A stretch of 64,000 nucleotides of DNA from JADJOY01 sp046331705 [NCBI: bacterium] (GCA_046331705.1 JAXLQJ010000003.1:1-64000), one strand, 5' to 3'; counted from the first letter of the stretch, positions 24,257 to 33,362 are shown. Notes: generated by a model not told the origin, from the letters alone. Translations and numbers: made by a program.

Positions 24257-26218
24257 CTATGCCTTACAAGGCTTATCATCAGTGCACTTTGGCGGTCGGT
24301 GCTCAATTCCGCCGGGATCCGTGAAGACTACGCGTCCGCTTGAGGTACAAGATGGAAACTCAAACTTCCAGCAACACGCCTGTTTATCAATATCGTAATT
24401 AATATTGCATTGATTTCTTATAATTGCCACAGCAGCGCACATCGTGAGCGAGCAGGCAAGCGCGCAATCCTTCTTGAGTGGCCCAGCTTTTTTGCATCCG
24501 GCGAGACACTCGGCGCATTGAGCAGCGACGATATTTGCCGTGAGCTTGCAAAGGGCATATTGATCTTCTGCATCACGAAGGCATCCGCGATCACAGCCCT
24601 CAACTTTTATTGTTGTAGGCTCTAAACCGGTGAGGTCCATAGTTGTCAACGGATCGTTCCTGCCATACGTATAAGCTGCTAGCGCCGCAGGTCGCGAAAT
24701 CGGCATCGGCTGTATCGAAGACAACTCCAGCGGATCGAATTGAAGATAGCGACCCACGTCGCCCGCAAACTGTCGCCACCAACTATAGTTCTGCCCACTC
24801 TCCCCATCCTCATACTGCCCCGGGAACCGGAACGCGTTGACCACATCCTCGATCGGCGTCGTGGCCTCCCCGAAGGGCTGGTAGTAGCCCTTCCACACCA
24901 CCAGCCCCGCCTGGTCCGTCATCACCTGCGGCGTCCCCAAGTGGTCGTTGTGGTACCAGTAAGGCCGGTTGTTCGCCACCGTGGACGGTAGCGGAAACGC
25001 CGCCGGCACCACGTCCGTCACCGTGAGCGGGCTCGCCGACGCCACCCGCAGCCCATCCACCCGCTTCCGCGGCGCGGGCCGCTCCCGCGCGAACATCACC
25101 TTCGGACGCGCGCGCTCGTTCGAGGCCACGTTCAGGTAGTTCCGCAGCACCGTCACCTGCGAGGTCGCCACGTCCGCGTCCACCATGTCGTTCAAGCCGT
25201 CGCCGTTCACGTCGGTGATCACCAGGCTGAACGGAGCCCAGCCCGTGAACGTCTCCTCCGGCCCCAGGAACCCGCCCACCCCGTTCGAGAGCAACACCTG
25301 CACACCCACCGGGGCGATGTCGCCATCAAAGTACGGCAGGTGCGTCAGCGCCAGGTCCGCGTAGCCGTCGCCGTTGAGATCCCCGAACGCGAGGTCCGTC
25401 GGGTAATCGCCCACGGGGATGGGGCTGTCGGCGGCGAAGGTACCCGTGCCGTCGTTCAAGAACCGCGACACCCAGCCCGCCGGCGGTGGGTCCTGCGCCA
25501 AGCCGGTCTCGTCGAAATAGAACCCCGAGTTGCCCGTGGCCACGTCTGCGTCGCCGTCGTTGTCCAGATCCGCGATCAGCACCGAGCGCGGCTTGGTGCC
25601 CTGCGCGATCGAGAGCGCGGCGCCAAGCTCCAGCCCGGGGCTCGCCTCGATGCTGCGCACGACCTGCACGGTACCCGAGTCCAGCGCCACCGCGAAGTCC
25701 GTCCGCCCGTCCCCGTCCACATCGCCACCGGCCGCCAGCGCCAGCGCCGGAACGGTCGCCGAGATCACCTTCTTCTTCGAATCCGCGAACGTGCCGTTGC
25801 CGTGCCCGGGGAAGAGCCGGAACACCGTCTCCCCGGTGGCCGCCTGCCCCACCACCGCGAGGTCCGCGTGGCTGTCCCCAGGGGTGAAGAGCCCCGCTGC
25901 CAGCAGGTACGGGGACACCGACTCCGCCGGGTTGAAGACCGTGGGGGCGTCGAACGTGCCGTCGCCATTCCCGTACGCGATCTCGTAGCGCTCGAGCGCC
26001 GGGTTCGGCCACACCAGGTCGGCATTGCCGTCCTCATCGAAGTCCGCCGTCGCCAGCGCGAGCGAAGGCGAGGCACCGAACGAAGCGGACTGCGTGTACG
26101 CCCCTTGGCCGTTGCCGAGGAGCACGGTCACCTGCCCCGACGATGTGTTGAGCTTCGAGCGATCCTTTCGCGGCGCGCTCGGTTGTCGCTGATCAGCGAG
26201 CGATGTCGACTCGCTCAC
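24257..26218 (-). CDS. FG-GAP/RHS-core protein with Cys-rich C-terminal tip (putative polymorphic toxin)
   Basis: Protein of 653 residues. FG-GAP/VCBS repeats (DxDxDGxxDL loops) fill residues about 30-385. An RHS-associated core spans 416-534 (WYHNDHLGTPQVMTDQAG, FRFPGQYEDGESGQNYSWW, YTYGRNDPLTTMDLTGLEP). The final 119 residues (24260-24616) are unlike the rest, with 15 cysteines, and are encoded by DNA visibly richer in A and T. In polymorphic toxins the segment after the core is the swapped toxin domain. No YD-repeat barrel lies between FG-GAP and core, and no signal peptide is present, so the gene is probably 5'-truncated and internally deleted. The tip's activity is unknown. A possible immunity gene follows. 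Confidence 0.75.
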   Translation of the reverse strand: MSESTSLADQRQPSAPRKDRSKLNTSSGQVTVLLGNGQGAYTQSASFGASPSLALATADFDEDGNADLVWPNPALERYEIAYGNGDGTFDAPTVFNPAESVSPYLLAAGLFTPGDSHADLAVVGQAATGETVFRLFPGHGNGTFADSKKKVISATVPALALAAGGDVDGDGRTDFAVALDSGTVQVVRSIEASPGLELGAALSIAQGTKPRSVLIADLDNDGDADVATGNSGFYFDETGLAQDPPPAGWVSRFLNDGTGTFAADSPIPVGDYPTDLAFGDLNGDGYADLALTHLPYFDGDIAPVGVQVLLSNGVGGFLGPEETFTGWAPFSLVITDVNGDGLNDMVDADVATSQVTVLRNYLNVASNERARPKVMFARERPAPRKRVDGLRVASASPLTVTDVVPAAFPLPSTVANNRPYWYHNDHLGTPQVMTDQAGLVVWKGYYQPFGEATTPIEDVVNAFRFPGQYEDGESGQNYSWWRQFAGDVGRYLQFDPLELSSIQPMPISRPAALAAYTYGRNDPLTTMDLTGLEPTTIKVEGCDRGCLRDAEDQYALCKLTANIVAAQCAECLAGCKKAGPLKKDCALACSLTMCAAVAIIRNQCNINYDIDKQACCWKFEFPSCTSSGRVVFTDPGGIEHRPPKCTDDKPCKA

Positions 26219-26306
26219 GAGCTGCTGCTCGGCGCAGCTCGCGTATGGCGCCGACCATGCGGGCGATGTGGCTTGCCCGGTGCAACCCGTGTGCAGCCGA
26301 CCGCGC

Positions 26307-26332
26307 GGTGTCGAGCGTCCCTTCTCGACACC
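26307..26332 (-). terminator. Hairpin after the GAF/OmpR-type gene
   Basis: Perfect 9-base inverted repeat GGTGTCGAG / CTCGACACC with an 8-base loop, just beyond the stop of the minus-strand operon at 26336. It lacks a T-run. It separates that operon from the RHS gene downstream. Confidence 0.5.
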
Positions 26333-26335
26333 CCG

Positions 26336-27724
26336 TCACGCGCGTTCGACGAGCTGGTAGTCGGCCCCCAGCTCGAGCCGGAAGCGTCCGCGCCCCGCGG
26401 GCACCAGCTGGATCGCCGGACAGCGCTCGGCGAGACGCCGTCGCAGCAGGATGAGGCGGCTCTCGAGGTTGTCCTTGAAGTCGGGGAGCTGAAGCGACTT
26501 GTCGAGGCGGAGCTGACGGTTGGTGAACTCGACGCGCCCCTCGGTGCGGTGCTCGTCGAGGATCTTGCGCAGGATCTTCGCGGGCAGGCTGCGCACCAGG
26601 TACTCGCCGTCCACGAGCACGCACTCGTCCTGCTGGTAGTACGCGACCTCGAGCGCCTGTCGCGCGGGGGCGCGCTCCGGCGCACGCGGCGGCGGGGCGC
26701 TCGGCGCGCTGGGCGGCTCGGCTTCCTCGGCGCGCTCGCGCAAGAGCGCGTTCTGGATGGCGATCGCCAGATAGCCGCCCAAGACCTCGAGGTACGCGCG
26801 GTCCTCCTCGTGGAACCGGTACGATCGATCGGACTCGATGCAGAGCACCCCGATCAGCTCGTCGCGCACCACGAGCGGGATGCCGAGCTGGCTCGAGGGC
26901 TCGGCGAGCCCCGGCAACGCGATCCGCCGGTCCTGCGGGCAGAGGCCTTTGCGCTGCGCGTTGGCGGCCACCGCGTTGGCGTAGAGCATGTGTCGCAGGA
27001 GCCCTGCGATCCGGATCGGCTTACGCGCCTCGGCCACCAGACCAACGATCCCTTCCCCGAGCCGCACCTCGGAGCCCACGCCGCCCTCCGGATAGCCGCG
27101 GCTCGCGAAGAGCTCGAGGGTGTCCGAGCGCTCGGACATCAGCAGGATCATCGAGTGGCGGAAGCCGAAGATCCGCTCCAGCGTTTCGAGCACCGAGTCG
27201 AGGAGCGCGTCGAGGCTGGGTGATTGCTGGAGCTGCTCGGAGAAGGACTTGAGCGCCGTCATCGTGAACGGCACGCCCGCCGCCGTCGCGCTCGAACGCT
27301 TAGCGCGCTTGGCGGGCAGCCGCCCCACCTCGTGCTCGATCGGCGTGATCGAGAGCACCTCGTAGATGTCCGCGCCGAGCAGCCGGAAGATCCCCTTGAG
27401 CCCCGAGTACGACGCGATGGCCTCGATCCGCAGCCGCATCGAGTCGAAGAGCGGCCCTTCGGTCTCGGTGCGCTCGAAGCGCAGCTCGAGCGCGTACACC
27501 TGGAACGTGTCGGGGTCGTAGAGACGCACCAGCGCCCGCGGGTTCTCCATCACGTTGCGCTTGCTCTTGTTGAAGAACTGGAACGAGAGCGCGACGTGGC
27601 GCGAGTCGACGTAGTCCACGTGGCTCAGGATCGCCACGTTGGGGATGCCGTCCTTCGAGCAAGTGCAGAGCCACGACGGGATCAGCCCTTGAAAGCACGC
27701 GCCGAGACTCTCGAGGCGGATCAT
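26336..27724 (-). CDS. Split-barrel/GAF sensor with OmpR-type DNA-binding domain
   Basis: Probable one-component regulator of 462 residues. Residues 1-145 resemble the FMN-binding split barrel of pyridoxamine-phosphate-oxidase-like proteins (LIPSWLCTCSKDGIPNVAILSHV). Residues about 170-330 are a GAF domain (IFGFRHSMILLMSE, GIPLVVRDELIGVLCIESD). After a Pro-rich linker, the last 100 residues resemble an OmpR/PhoB winged helix: NLESRLILLRRRLAERCP and the closing hairpin GRGRFRLEL. It overlaps the upstream gene by ATGA, so the two are translationally coupled. 11-bp direct repeats before the operon could be its target. The signal may be a flavin, redox or small-molecule ligand; this is inferred. 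Confidence 0.8.
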   Translation of the reverse strand: MIRLESLGACFQGLIPSWLCTCSKDGIPNVAILSHVDYVDSRHVALSFQFFNKSKRNVMENPRALVRLYDPDTFQVYALELRFERTETEGPLFDSMRLRIEAIASYSGLKGIFRLLGADIYEVLSITPIEHEVGRLPAKRAKRSSATAAGVPFTMTALKSFSEQLQQSPSLDALLDSVLETLERIFGFRHSMILLMSERSDTLELFASRGYPEGGVGSEVRLGEGIVGLVAEARKPIRIAGLLRHMLYANAVAANAQRKGLCPQDRRIALPGLAEPSSQLGIPLVVRDELIGVLCIESDRSYRFHEEDRAYLEVLGGYLAIAIQNALLRERAEEAEPPSAPSAPPPRAPERAPARQALEVAYYQQDECVLVDGEYLVRSLPAKILRKILDEHRTEGRVEFTNRQLRLDKSLQLPDFKDNLESRLILLRRRLAERCPAIQLVPAGRGRFRLELGADYQLVERA

Positions 27725-28188
27725 TCGAATCGCTCGCCGGCGCCCGGCCCGGGCGTCTGCTCGAAGCAGTCCGTGACGCGGAACACCACCGCGACGCACG
27801 GCCACGACTGCCACCCCGCGCTCATCGCAGGCGGGATCCCGATCGTCTCCAGCTCGCGAACGAACCCGGCGAGCTGGCGCTCGACCTCGGCGCGCTCCGC
27901 GACGCGCGCGCGCCGCGACGACACGAAGCGCCCCTTGAGCTGGATCGCCCGGTGGCTCGTGGGCCGGTCGAAGAGCGCCGCGATCTCCGCGTGCTCCTCG
28001 AGCTTGCGCAGCAAGGGCGGCGCCGCCTTCTCGTGGACGTAGAGCGTCACGTGCGCCCGATCGTCGTGCACCCGCGCCGCGCACGCCGGCGCGCCATCCG
28101 GACGCAGCTCGCCGTCGCGGCACGCCACGGTGATCGAGAGCCCGCCTTCCACGAAGGCGACCAGCTCCTCGGAGATCGGCCCGTTCAT
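27721..28188 (-). CDS. Pyridoxamine-phosphate-oxidase-like split-barrel protein
   Basis: Cytosolic protein of 155 residues with the order of strands seen in FMN-binding split-barrel proteins: SITVACRDGELRPDGAPACA, HVTLYVHEKAAPPLLRKLEE, AALFDRPTSHRAIQLKGRFV. Family members bind FMN, F420 or haem and act as oxidases or sensors. Key cofactor residues cannot be confirmed by eye. It is first gene of a two-gene operon with the GAF/OmpR-type regulator, sharing an ATGA overlap. It may supply or sense the regulator's ligand. Confidence 0.75.
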   Translation of the reverse strand: MNGPISEELVAFVEGGLSITVACRDGELRPDGAPACAARVHDDRAHVTLYVHEKAAPPLLRKLEEHAEIAALFDRPTSHRAIQLKGRFVSSRRARVAERAEVERQLAGFVRELETIGIPPAMSAGWQSWPCVAVVFRVTDCFEQTPGPGAGERFE

Positions 28189-28215
28189 CGACAGTTTCCC
28201 CGTCCCGCGCTGCAG

Positions 28216-28247
28216 CTTAGGAAAAGCTTAGGAAAAGTCTAAGGAAG
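28216..28247. promoter_or_regulatory. 11-bp tandem direct repeats, candidate OmpR-type operator
   Basis: CTTAGGAAAAG occurs twice head to tail (28216-28226, 28227-28237), followed by the partial TCTAAGGAAG (28238-28247). An 11-base period places sites on one face of the helix, the arrangement bound by PhoB/OmpR-type domains. It lies in the divergent gap between the split-barrel operon and the cytochrome operon. The nearest OmpR-type protein is encoded at 26336-27724. Confidence 0.55.
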
Positions 28248-28334
28248 TTTGAGCAACCGCGTCCTCCGCGCGGGATTACGGTCGGTGCGTCGGCGAGATC
28301 CGCCGCACACGAACCCGAAACCGAGGAGGAAGCG

Positions 28335-28913
28335 ATGAAGAAGCAGCGAGTCTCGACCCGTCACCTGGCCGCCGCAATCACCCTCGCAGCGAGCGCGATC
28401 AGCGCTCCCCTGGGCGCATCGCGGGCGATCGCCGCGGAATCCGGCGACGTCGCACGCGGTGCCTACCTGGCGAAGATCATGGCCTGCAACGACTGCCACA
28501 CGCCGTGGAAGATGGGCGCCGCCGGACCCGAGCCGGACATGTCGCGGATGCTGTCGGGACACCCGCAGGACCTCGCCATGCCCGCGGCTCCCGCGGTGGG
28601 CGCCGGCCCCTGGGGCTGGGCGGGCGCGGCGACCAACACCGCGTTCGCCGGCCCGTGGGGCGTGAGCTTCACGGCCAACCTGACCCCCGACGCCGAGACC
28701 GGTCTCGGCAAGTGGACCGCCGAGACGTTCATCCAGGCGATCCGCAGCGGCCGCCACGAAGGTCAGGGCCGCCCGATCCTGCCGCCGATGCCCTACCCGC
28801 AATACCGCAACGCGAGCGACGACGACTTGCGCGCGCTGTTCGCGTTCCTGCGCTCGATCCCGCCGGTCCGCAACCGCGTGCCGCAGCCGATCGATCCACC
28901 CGACGCGCCGTGA
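28335..28913 (+). CDS. Secreted monohaem c-type cytochrome
   Basis: Periplasmic cytochrome c of 192 residues. A Sec signal runs to about residue 33 (RAIAAESGD). The haem site CNDCH is near residue 50, and the likely axial Met lies in LPPMPYPQYRN. The final helix NASDDDLRALFAFLRSIPPV is typical of class I cytochromes. An AGGAGG-like site precedes ATG 28335. It is followed 22 bases later by a dihaem cytochrome, so the two probably form one electron-transfer unit. The electron donor is not encoded nearby. The 11-bp repeats upstream suggest regulated expression. Confidence 0.93.
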   Translation: MKKQRVSTRHLAAAITLAASAISAPLGASRAIAAESGDVARGAYLAKIMACNDCHTPWKMGAAGPEPDMSRMLSGHPQDLAMPAAPAVGAGPWGWAGAATNTAFAGPWGVSFTANLTPDAETGLGKWTAETFIQAIRSGRHEGQGRPILPPMPYPQYRNASDDDLRALFAFLRSIPPVRNRVPQPIDPPDAP

Positions 28914-28935
28914 TGGGCGCCACGGGAGAACGGCG

Positions 28936-30021
28936 ATGAGATCGAGCTCAGCAGGCGCGTTCCGGCGCGCGTCGGGTGCGATCACGACGGTGCTCGCCGT
29001 CGCGGTCGCCCTCGTCCGCCCGGGGTCCAGCAGCGCACAAGACGCGCTCTCCGAGCCGCCGGCGCGGCTCTCCGAGACCGGCCTCTACGGTGCCGACGGC
29101 CGAGTCGACCCGCGGCATCTCGCCTACACGCCGCAATACCCGCTCTGGACCGACGGTGCGACGAAGTCGCGCTGGATCGCGCTGCCGCTGGGCGCGAAGG
29201 TGGACGTGAGCGACGTCGACGCCTGGCGACTCCCCGTGGGCACCAAGCTCTGGAAGGAGTTCGCGTGGAACGGCCGCAAGGTCGAGACTCGCATGCTCTG
29301 GAGATCCGGCGAGGAGCGCTGGACCTTCGCCAGCTACCTGTGGGACGAGGACCAGCGCGAGGCGTGGCTCGCGCCCGCGGAGGGTGTGCCGCGGGCGAGC
29401 GAGATCGCGCCGGGGCGCTGGCACTCCATCCCGTCGCACAGCGACTGTCAGGCGTGCCACGGGTCGGCGCCGGCGCGAGCGCTGGGATTCGGCGCGTTGC
29501 AGCTCTCCGACGATCGCGATCCGCTGGCGCCACACGCAGAACCGCTGCGCTCCGGGCAGGCGACGTTGCGCTCACTGGTCGAGGCCGACCTCCTCGACCC
29601 GCCGCGTCCCGAGCTGGTCGATCACCCGCCACGGATCCGCGCCACCGATCCAACGGCGCGTGCCGCGCTCGGCTACCTCTCCACCAACTGCGGCGGCTGC
29701 CATAACGCCACGAGCCCGCTCGCCCGGCTCGGGCTCGAGCTGCACCACGACGTGGCCGGCGATCCCGCCTCGCCCGAGCCCGCCGAGCGCACCACCGTGA
29801 ACGTGGCACCCGCGCGGTTCACGATGCCGGGCGTCCCCGCGGAGCGCGTGCGGCTCGTGGCGCCCGGAGTCCCCGAGGAGAGCGCCCTGCTCTACCGCAT
29901 GCGCTCGCGCCGCCCGTCGTCGCAGATGCCGCCGCTCGGCACGACGATCGTCGACGAGGAAGCCGTGGCGCTCCTGACCCGCTGGATCACCGATCTGGGG
30001 CGCTCCGCGACGCGCGACTGA
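28936..30021 (+). CDS. Secreted dihaem cytochrome-like protein (HNE_0200/SO2930 type)
   Basis: Exported protein of 361 residues with two haem c motifs, CQACH (near 173) and CGGCH (near 255). The N-terminal region (RLSETGLYG, YTPQYPLWTDGATKSRWIALP, WRLPVGTKLWKEF) is the pattern of the HNE_0200 / SO2930 family, whose function is not established. The C-terminal part has a PLGTTIVDEEAVALLTRWI helix as in cytochromes, with a candidate Met ligand in SSQMPPLG. A Sec signal precedes AQDAL. It shares an operon with the monohaem cytochrome and ends tail-to-tail with the cyclase gene. Confidence 0.85.
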   Translation: MRSSSAGAFRRASGAITTVLAVAVALVRPGSSSAQDALSEPPARLSETGLYGADGRVDPRHLAYTPQYPLWTDGATKSRWIALPLGAKVDVSDVDAWRLPVGTKLWKEFAWNGRKVETRMLWRSGEERWTFASYLWDEDQREAWLAPAEGVPRASEIAPGRWHSIPSHSDCQACHGSAPARALGFGALQLSDDRDPLAPHAEPLRSGQATLRSLVEADLLDPPRPELVDHPPRIRATDPTARAALGYLSTNCGGCHNATSPLARLGLELHHDVAGDPASPEPAERTTVNVAPARFTMPGVPAERVRLVAPGVPEESALLYRMRSRRPSSQMPPLGTTIVDEEAVALLTRWITDLGRSATRD

Positions 30022-30038
30022 GCCTCCGCCGTTCGGGC

Positions 30039-33000
30039 TCAGCGACGGACGTCGAGCCCGGCATCGCACGGGCTGGGTTCAGTCATCGTGCGCTCGACCT
30101 CGCGCCAGTACGGGAGATTGCGAACGACGCGCTGCCGCACCGCCTCGTCGGGCAGCTCGGCGAGCACGCGCGCGAGCGCGCGCTGCAACCGGTCGAGCTC
30201 GACCGGCGCGCGCGGATCGCTCGCCATCGCCAGCGCGCGCCACACCGCGACGTGCGCATCGGGCGGCAGCTCGCTTTCGGCGGCCTCGCGCAGCAGCTCG
30301 TCGGCGCGGGTGCGCGCGGCGACGACGTCGCCACCCGCCAGGTCGAGATCGATCAGGCGCGGCAGCGTCTCGCGCAGGCCGCGAACGCGTCCGGCGGCGC
30401 GATGGCGCGCGACGGCCTCGTCGAGCATCCCACGCGCCTTCACCGTGTCGCCGAGCGCATGCCATGCGCTGGCCTCCACCGCCCACGCTTCGAGCAGGAT
30501 CTCCTCGGCATCGCAGGTGCGCGCCGCGGCCACCGCGCGCGCGGCGCGCTCCCGCTGAGCCACCGCGTCGCCGGCGAGCTCCGCGATCCCCGCCAACGCG
30601 ACCAGCGATGCCGCCTGCTGCCGTGGGACCCCGATCGCGTCGACGACCGCGAGGCTCTCGTGCGCCAGCCGCTCGGCGCCGTCGAGATCGCCCAGCTCGC
30701 GAGCGACCATCGCGCGGCGCGAGAGCAGCGAGCTGCGGTCGATCGCGTCACCCGTGCCGAGCAGCCCGATCGCTTGGTCGAGGCGTTCCGCGGCTTCGAC
30801 CAGTCGCCGCTGGGTGATGCTCGACTCGATGCCGATGAGCCTGAGCTGAAGCTCGTAGCCGGGGTGCCCGCCGCGATCTCTCGACAGGAGCGCCGTGCGT
30901 CGCGCCCACGGAATGCCGGCATCGAGGTGCCGCGAGGCGCTCTCGAAATCACGCTCCGTGACGGCGAGCCACGCGAGCAGCCCATGCGCGAGCGTGGCCG
31001 CCGTCGCCGCGCCGGAGCGCTCGGCGAGCGGCGCGGCCTGCCGTGCCAACGCTCTGGCCTCGCCGGACCTGCCGTTGCGATCGGCGTCGAGTGCTCGTGT
31101 CGCGAGCACGTCGGCCACGAGTGCCTCGTCGCCGGCGGCTTCCGCGAGCGCTGCCATGTCGGCGACCGCCTGATCGCGGCGCTCGGTATGACCCTGGGCG
31201 TCGCCGATCTGATGGCGACGCGAGAGGATCCAATAGCGTCGCTCGAGGTCGCTCTCGAGCGCCGGCTGCGCGAGCGCGCGATCGGAATGCGCCCAAGCCG
31301 CTTCGTAGGCGAAACGGTCCATCGCGTCGCGGGTCGCGCGGCTGAAGTAATCGAGCGCTCGCTCGCTGTCGCCAGCGCGCTCGAAATGCTCGGCGGTCAC
31401 CGCCAGGAACTCGCCAGCGCGCTCGCCGACGCGTTCGGCCAGCCACCGCGCCGCCCGTGCATGACCCTCGCGGCGCGCTGCCTTGAGCACGGTGCCGTAG
31501 GTCACGTCGTGCAGGATGTGATGGGCGAAGCGGAGCTCGGTGCAACCGTCGAAGGCACTCGTCCCGCGAGCTCGCACCAACGCACGCCGCTCGAGCGCCG
31601 GTAGCAGCGCCGCGGCGCCGGCGTCGAGGGCCGCGAGCGCCTCGTCCCAGAACACCGCACCGAGGATGCTCGCCTGCTGCAGCGCCGCCAGCTCGGCCGG
31701 CGGCAGCGCGTCGAGGCGCGCTTGCAGCACGCCGACCAAGGTCTCCGGCACGCGCAGGTTCGCCAGCTCGTCGGGAGAGAACGTCCATCCGTCGGCGCCG
31801 GCACCGATCACGCCATCGTCGATCAGCATCCGTACCAGCTCTTCCATGAAGAACGGGTTGCCGTCGGCGCGCGACACCAGGAGGCGGCGGAGCTCTGGAG
31901 GAGCGTCCGCCAACCGCGCGAGCAACGCCGCGGCCAGCGCTTCGCCGTGGATGGCGTCGAGTGGCGTCAGCGTCACGGTGGTGTGAAGGGTCCGTCCCTG
32001 CATCCACTCGGGCCGGCGTTCCGAGAGCGACGGTCGCGCGAAGGCCAGCAGCGCGACGGACACCTCGCCGTCGGCAAGCTGCTCCACGAAGTCCAGAGAG
32101 CCGTCATCGGCCCAGTGGAGGTCGTCGAGGAGCAGCACCAGCGGCGCGCGCGACTCGTCGGAGGCAAACCGATGGAGCGCCTGACGCAAGGCGCGAAATC
32201 CCAGGTCGCGCAGCGCGCGACCCTCGAGGCCGCGAACGAACGGACTGTCGGGGAACTCGATGCCGATGAGCTGGCCGACGCGTTGCGCCTCGGCTTCACC
32301 CTGCTCACCGAGGAGCGGTGCCAAGCGCTCGACGAGCCGGGCTCTCGCGCTGGCGGCGCTCGCACCGTCGGAGATGCCGAGCCAGCGCGCGACCAGATCA
32401 CGGAGCAAGCCGTAGGGCTGGAGCACGCTCGTGGGATGCGAGCGCGCGAGCAAGGCCGTGGCGCGCCCGGTGAGCCGGGTCTTGAGCTCCTCGACGAGCC
32501 GGCTCTTGCCGAGGCCGGCGTCGCCGATCACCGTCGCCGCGTGGGCTTGCGCCGTCTCGCGTGCCTGCGTCACCGTCGCCAGCAGTCTCGCGAGCTCGGC
32601 GTCGCGACCCACGAGCGGCGGCCGGATCCCCTCGATGCCGCGCCGCGCGGCGAGATCGGCCGAGGAGACGGCGCTCGTGACCAGATACGTCGAGAGGGGC
32701 GCCGCGCTGCCCTTCACCTCGAGCGGCGCTTGCGCTTCCACCTCGAACAGCCCGCGCACCAAGAGCCAGGTGCTGTGAGCGATGCGCAGCCGACCCGCGG
32801 GCGCGTGTTGCTCGAGCCGCGCGGCGATGTGCACCGCGTGGCCCATCGCCGCGTTGTCCGCCTCGGGTCCGGCGCCCAGCAGCACGGATCCGGTATTGAT
32901 GCCCACGCGCGCGGCGAACGAGCTGATCCCGAACGCGCGACGTAGCTCGTCAGCGTGCGATGCGGCGGCAGCCAAGATCGCGAGGCCAGCGCGCACCGCC

Positions 33001-33362
33001 CGTTCGGCATCGTCTTCGCGCGCGTTGTCGGCGCCGAAGATCGCCTTCAGCCCGTCGCCCGTGAAGCGCAACACCTTGCCGCCGGCCTCGGTGACGACCG
33101 CGGCGAATCGCTCGAGTGCCGCGCCGATGATCGTCGCGGCTTCCTCGGCGCCCAGCCGCTCGAGCATCGCGGTGGATCCGGCGATGTCGCAGAAGAGCAC
33201 CGTCACCTGACGCAGCCTGGGCTGCGGCGCGACACGAGCAGGCTCGACGCGCGCCCTGTCGCGAAGCGCCGCGATCGCGAAGTCCACCGCGTCGTTGCCG
33301 AGCGCCGCGCGCTGGGCCTCGAGCGCCGCGACCAGGTGTTCGAGCGAGGGAGCCGGCGGCAT
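30039..33362 (-). CDS. Class III adenylate cyclase / AAA ATPase / TPR protein
   Basis: Large cytosolic signalling protein of 1107 residues. A class III nucleotide cyclase domain occupies about 45-215: VTVLFCDIAGSTAMLERLG (metal-binding Asp), VLRFTGDGLKAIFG, ARVGINTGSVLLG. A signal-transduction ATPase follows with Walker A GDAGLGKSRL (near 280) and Walker B PLVLLLDDLHWAD. The remaining half is TPR-like helical repeats. This cyclase-ATPase-TPR order is common in actinobacteria and myxobacteria. The start MPPAPSLEHL at 33362 is chosen; the open frame continues far upstream without meaning, antisense to the next gene. The output is cAMP or an unknown regulatory role; the trigger is unknown. Confidence 0.92.
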   Translation of the reverse strand: MPPAPSLEHLVAALEAQRAALGNDAVDFAIAALRDRARVEPARVAPQPRLRQVTVLFCDIAGSTAMLERLGAEEAATIIGAALERFAAVVTEAGGKVLRFTGDGLKAIFGADNAREDDAERAVRAGLAILAAAASHADELRRAFGISSFAARVGINTGSVLLGAGPEADNAAMGHAVHIAARLEQHAPAGRLRIAHSTWLLVRGLFEVEAQAPLEVKGSAAPLSTYLVTSAVSSADLAARRGIEGIRPPLVGRDAELARLLATVTQARETAQAHAATVIGDAGLGKSRLVEELKTRLTGRATALLARSHPTSVLQPYGLLRDLVARWLGISDGASAASARARLVERLAPLLGEQGEAEAQRVGQLIGIEFPDSPFVRGLEGRALRDLGFRALRQALHRFASDESRAPLVLLLDDLHWADDGSLDFVEQLADGEVSVALLAFARPSLSERRPEWMQGRTLHTTVTLTPLDAIHGEALAAALLARLADAPPELRRLLVSRADGNPFFMEELVRMLIDDGVIGAGADGWTFSPDELANLRVPETLVGVLQARLDALPPAELAALQQASILGAVFWDEALAALDAGAAALLPALERRALVRARGTSAFDGCTELRFAHHILHDVTYGTVLKAARREGHARAARWLAERVGERAGEFLAVTAEHFERAGDSERALDYFSRATRDAMDRFAYEAAWAHSDRALAQPALESDLERRYWILSRRHQIGDAQGHTERRDQAVADMAALAEAAGDEALVADVLATRALDADRNGRSGEARALARQAAPLAERSGAATAATLAHGLLAWLAVTERDFESASRHLDAGIPWARRTALLSRDRGGHPGYELQLRLIGIESSITQRRLVEAAERLDQAIGLLGTGDAIDRSSLLSRRAMVARELGDLDGAERLAHESLAVVDAIGVPRQQAASLVALAGIAELAGDAVAQRERAARAVAAARTCDAEEILLEAWAVEASAWHALGDTVKARGMLDEAVARHRAAGRVRGLRETLPRLIDLDLAGGDVVAARTRADELLREAAESELPPDAHVAVWRALAMASDPRAPVELDRLQRALARVLAELPDEAVRQRVVRNLPYWREVERTMTEPSPCDAGLDVRR

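Noticed and set aside
28216-28247. The 11-bp repeats as replication-origin iterons
   Set aside because: There are only two and a half copies, with no replication initiator gene and no DnaA-box cluster nearby.
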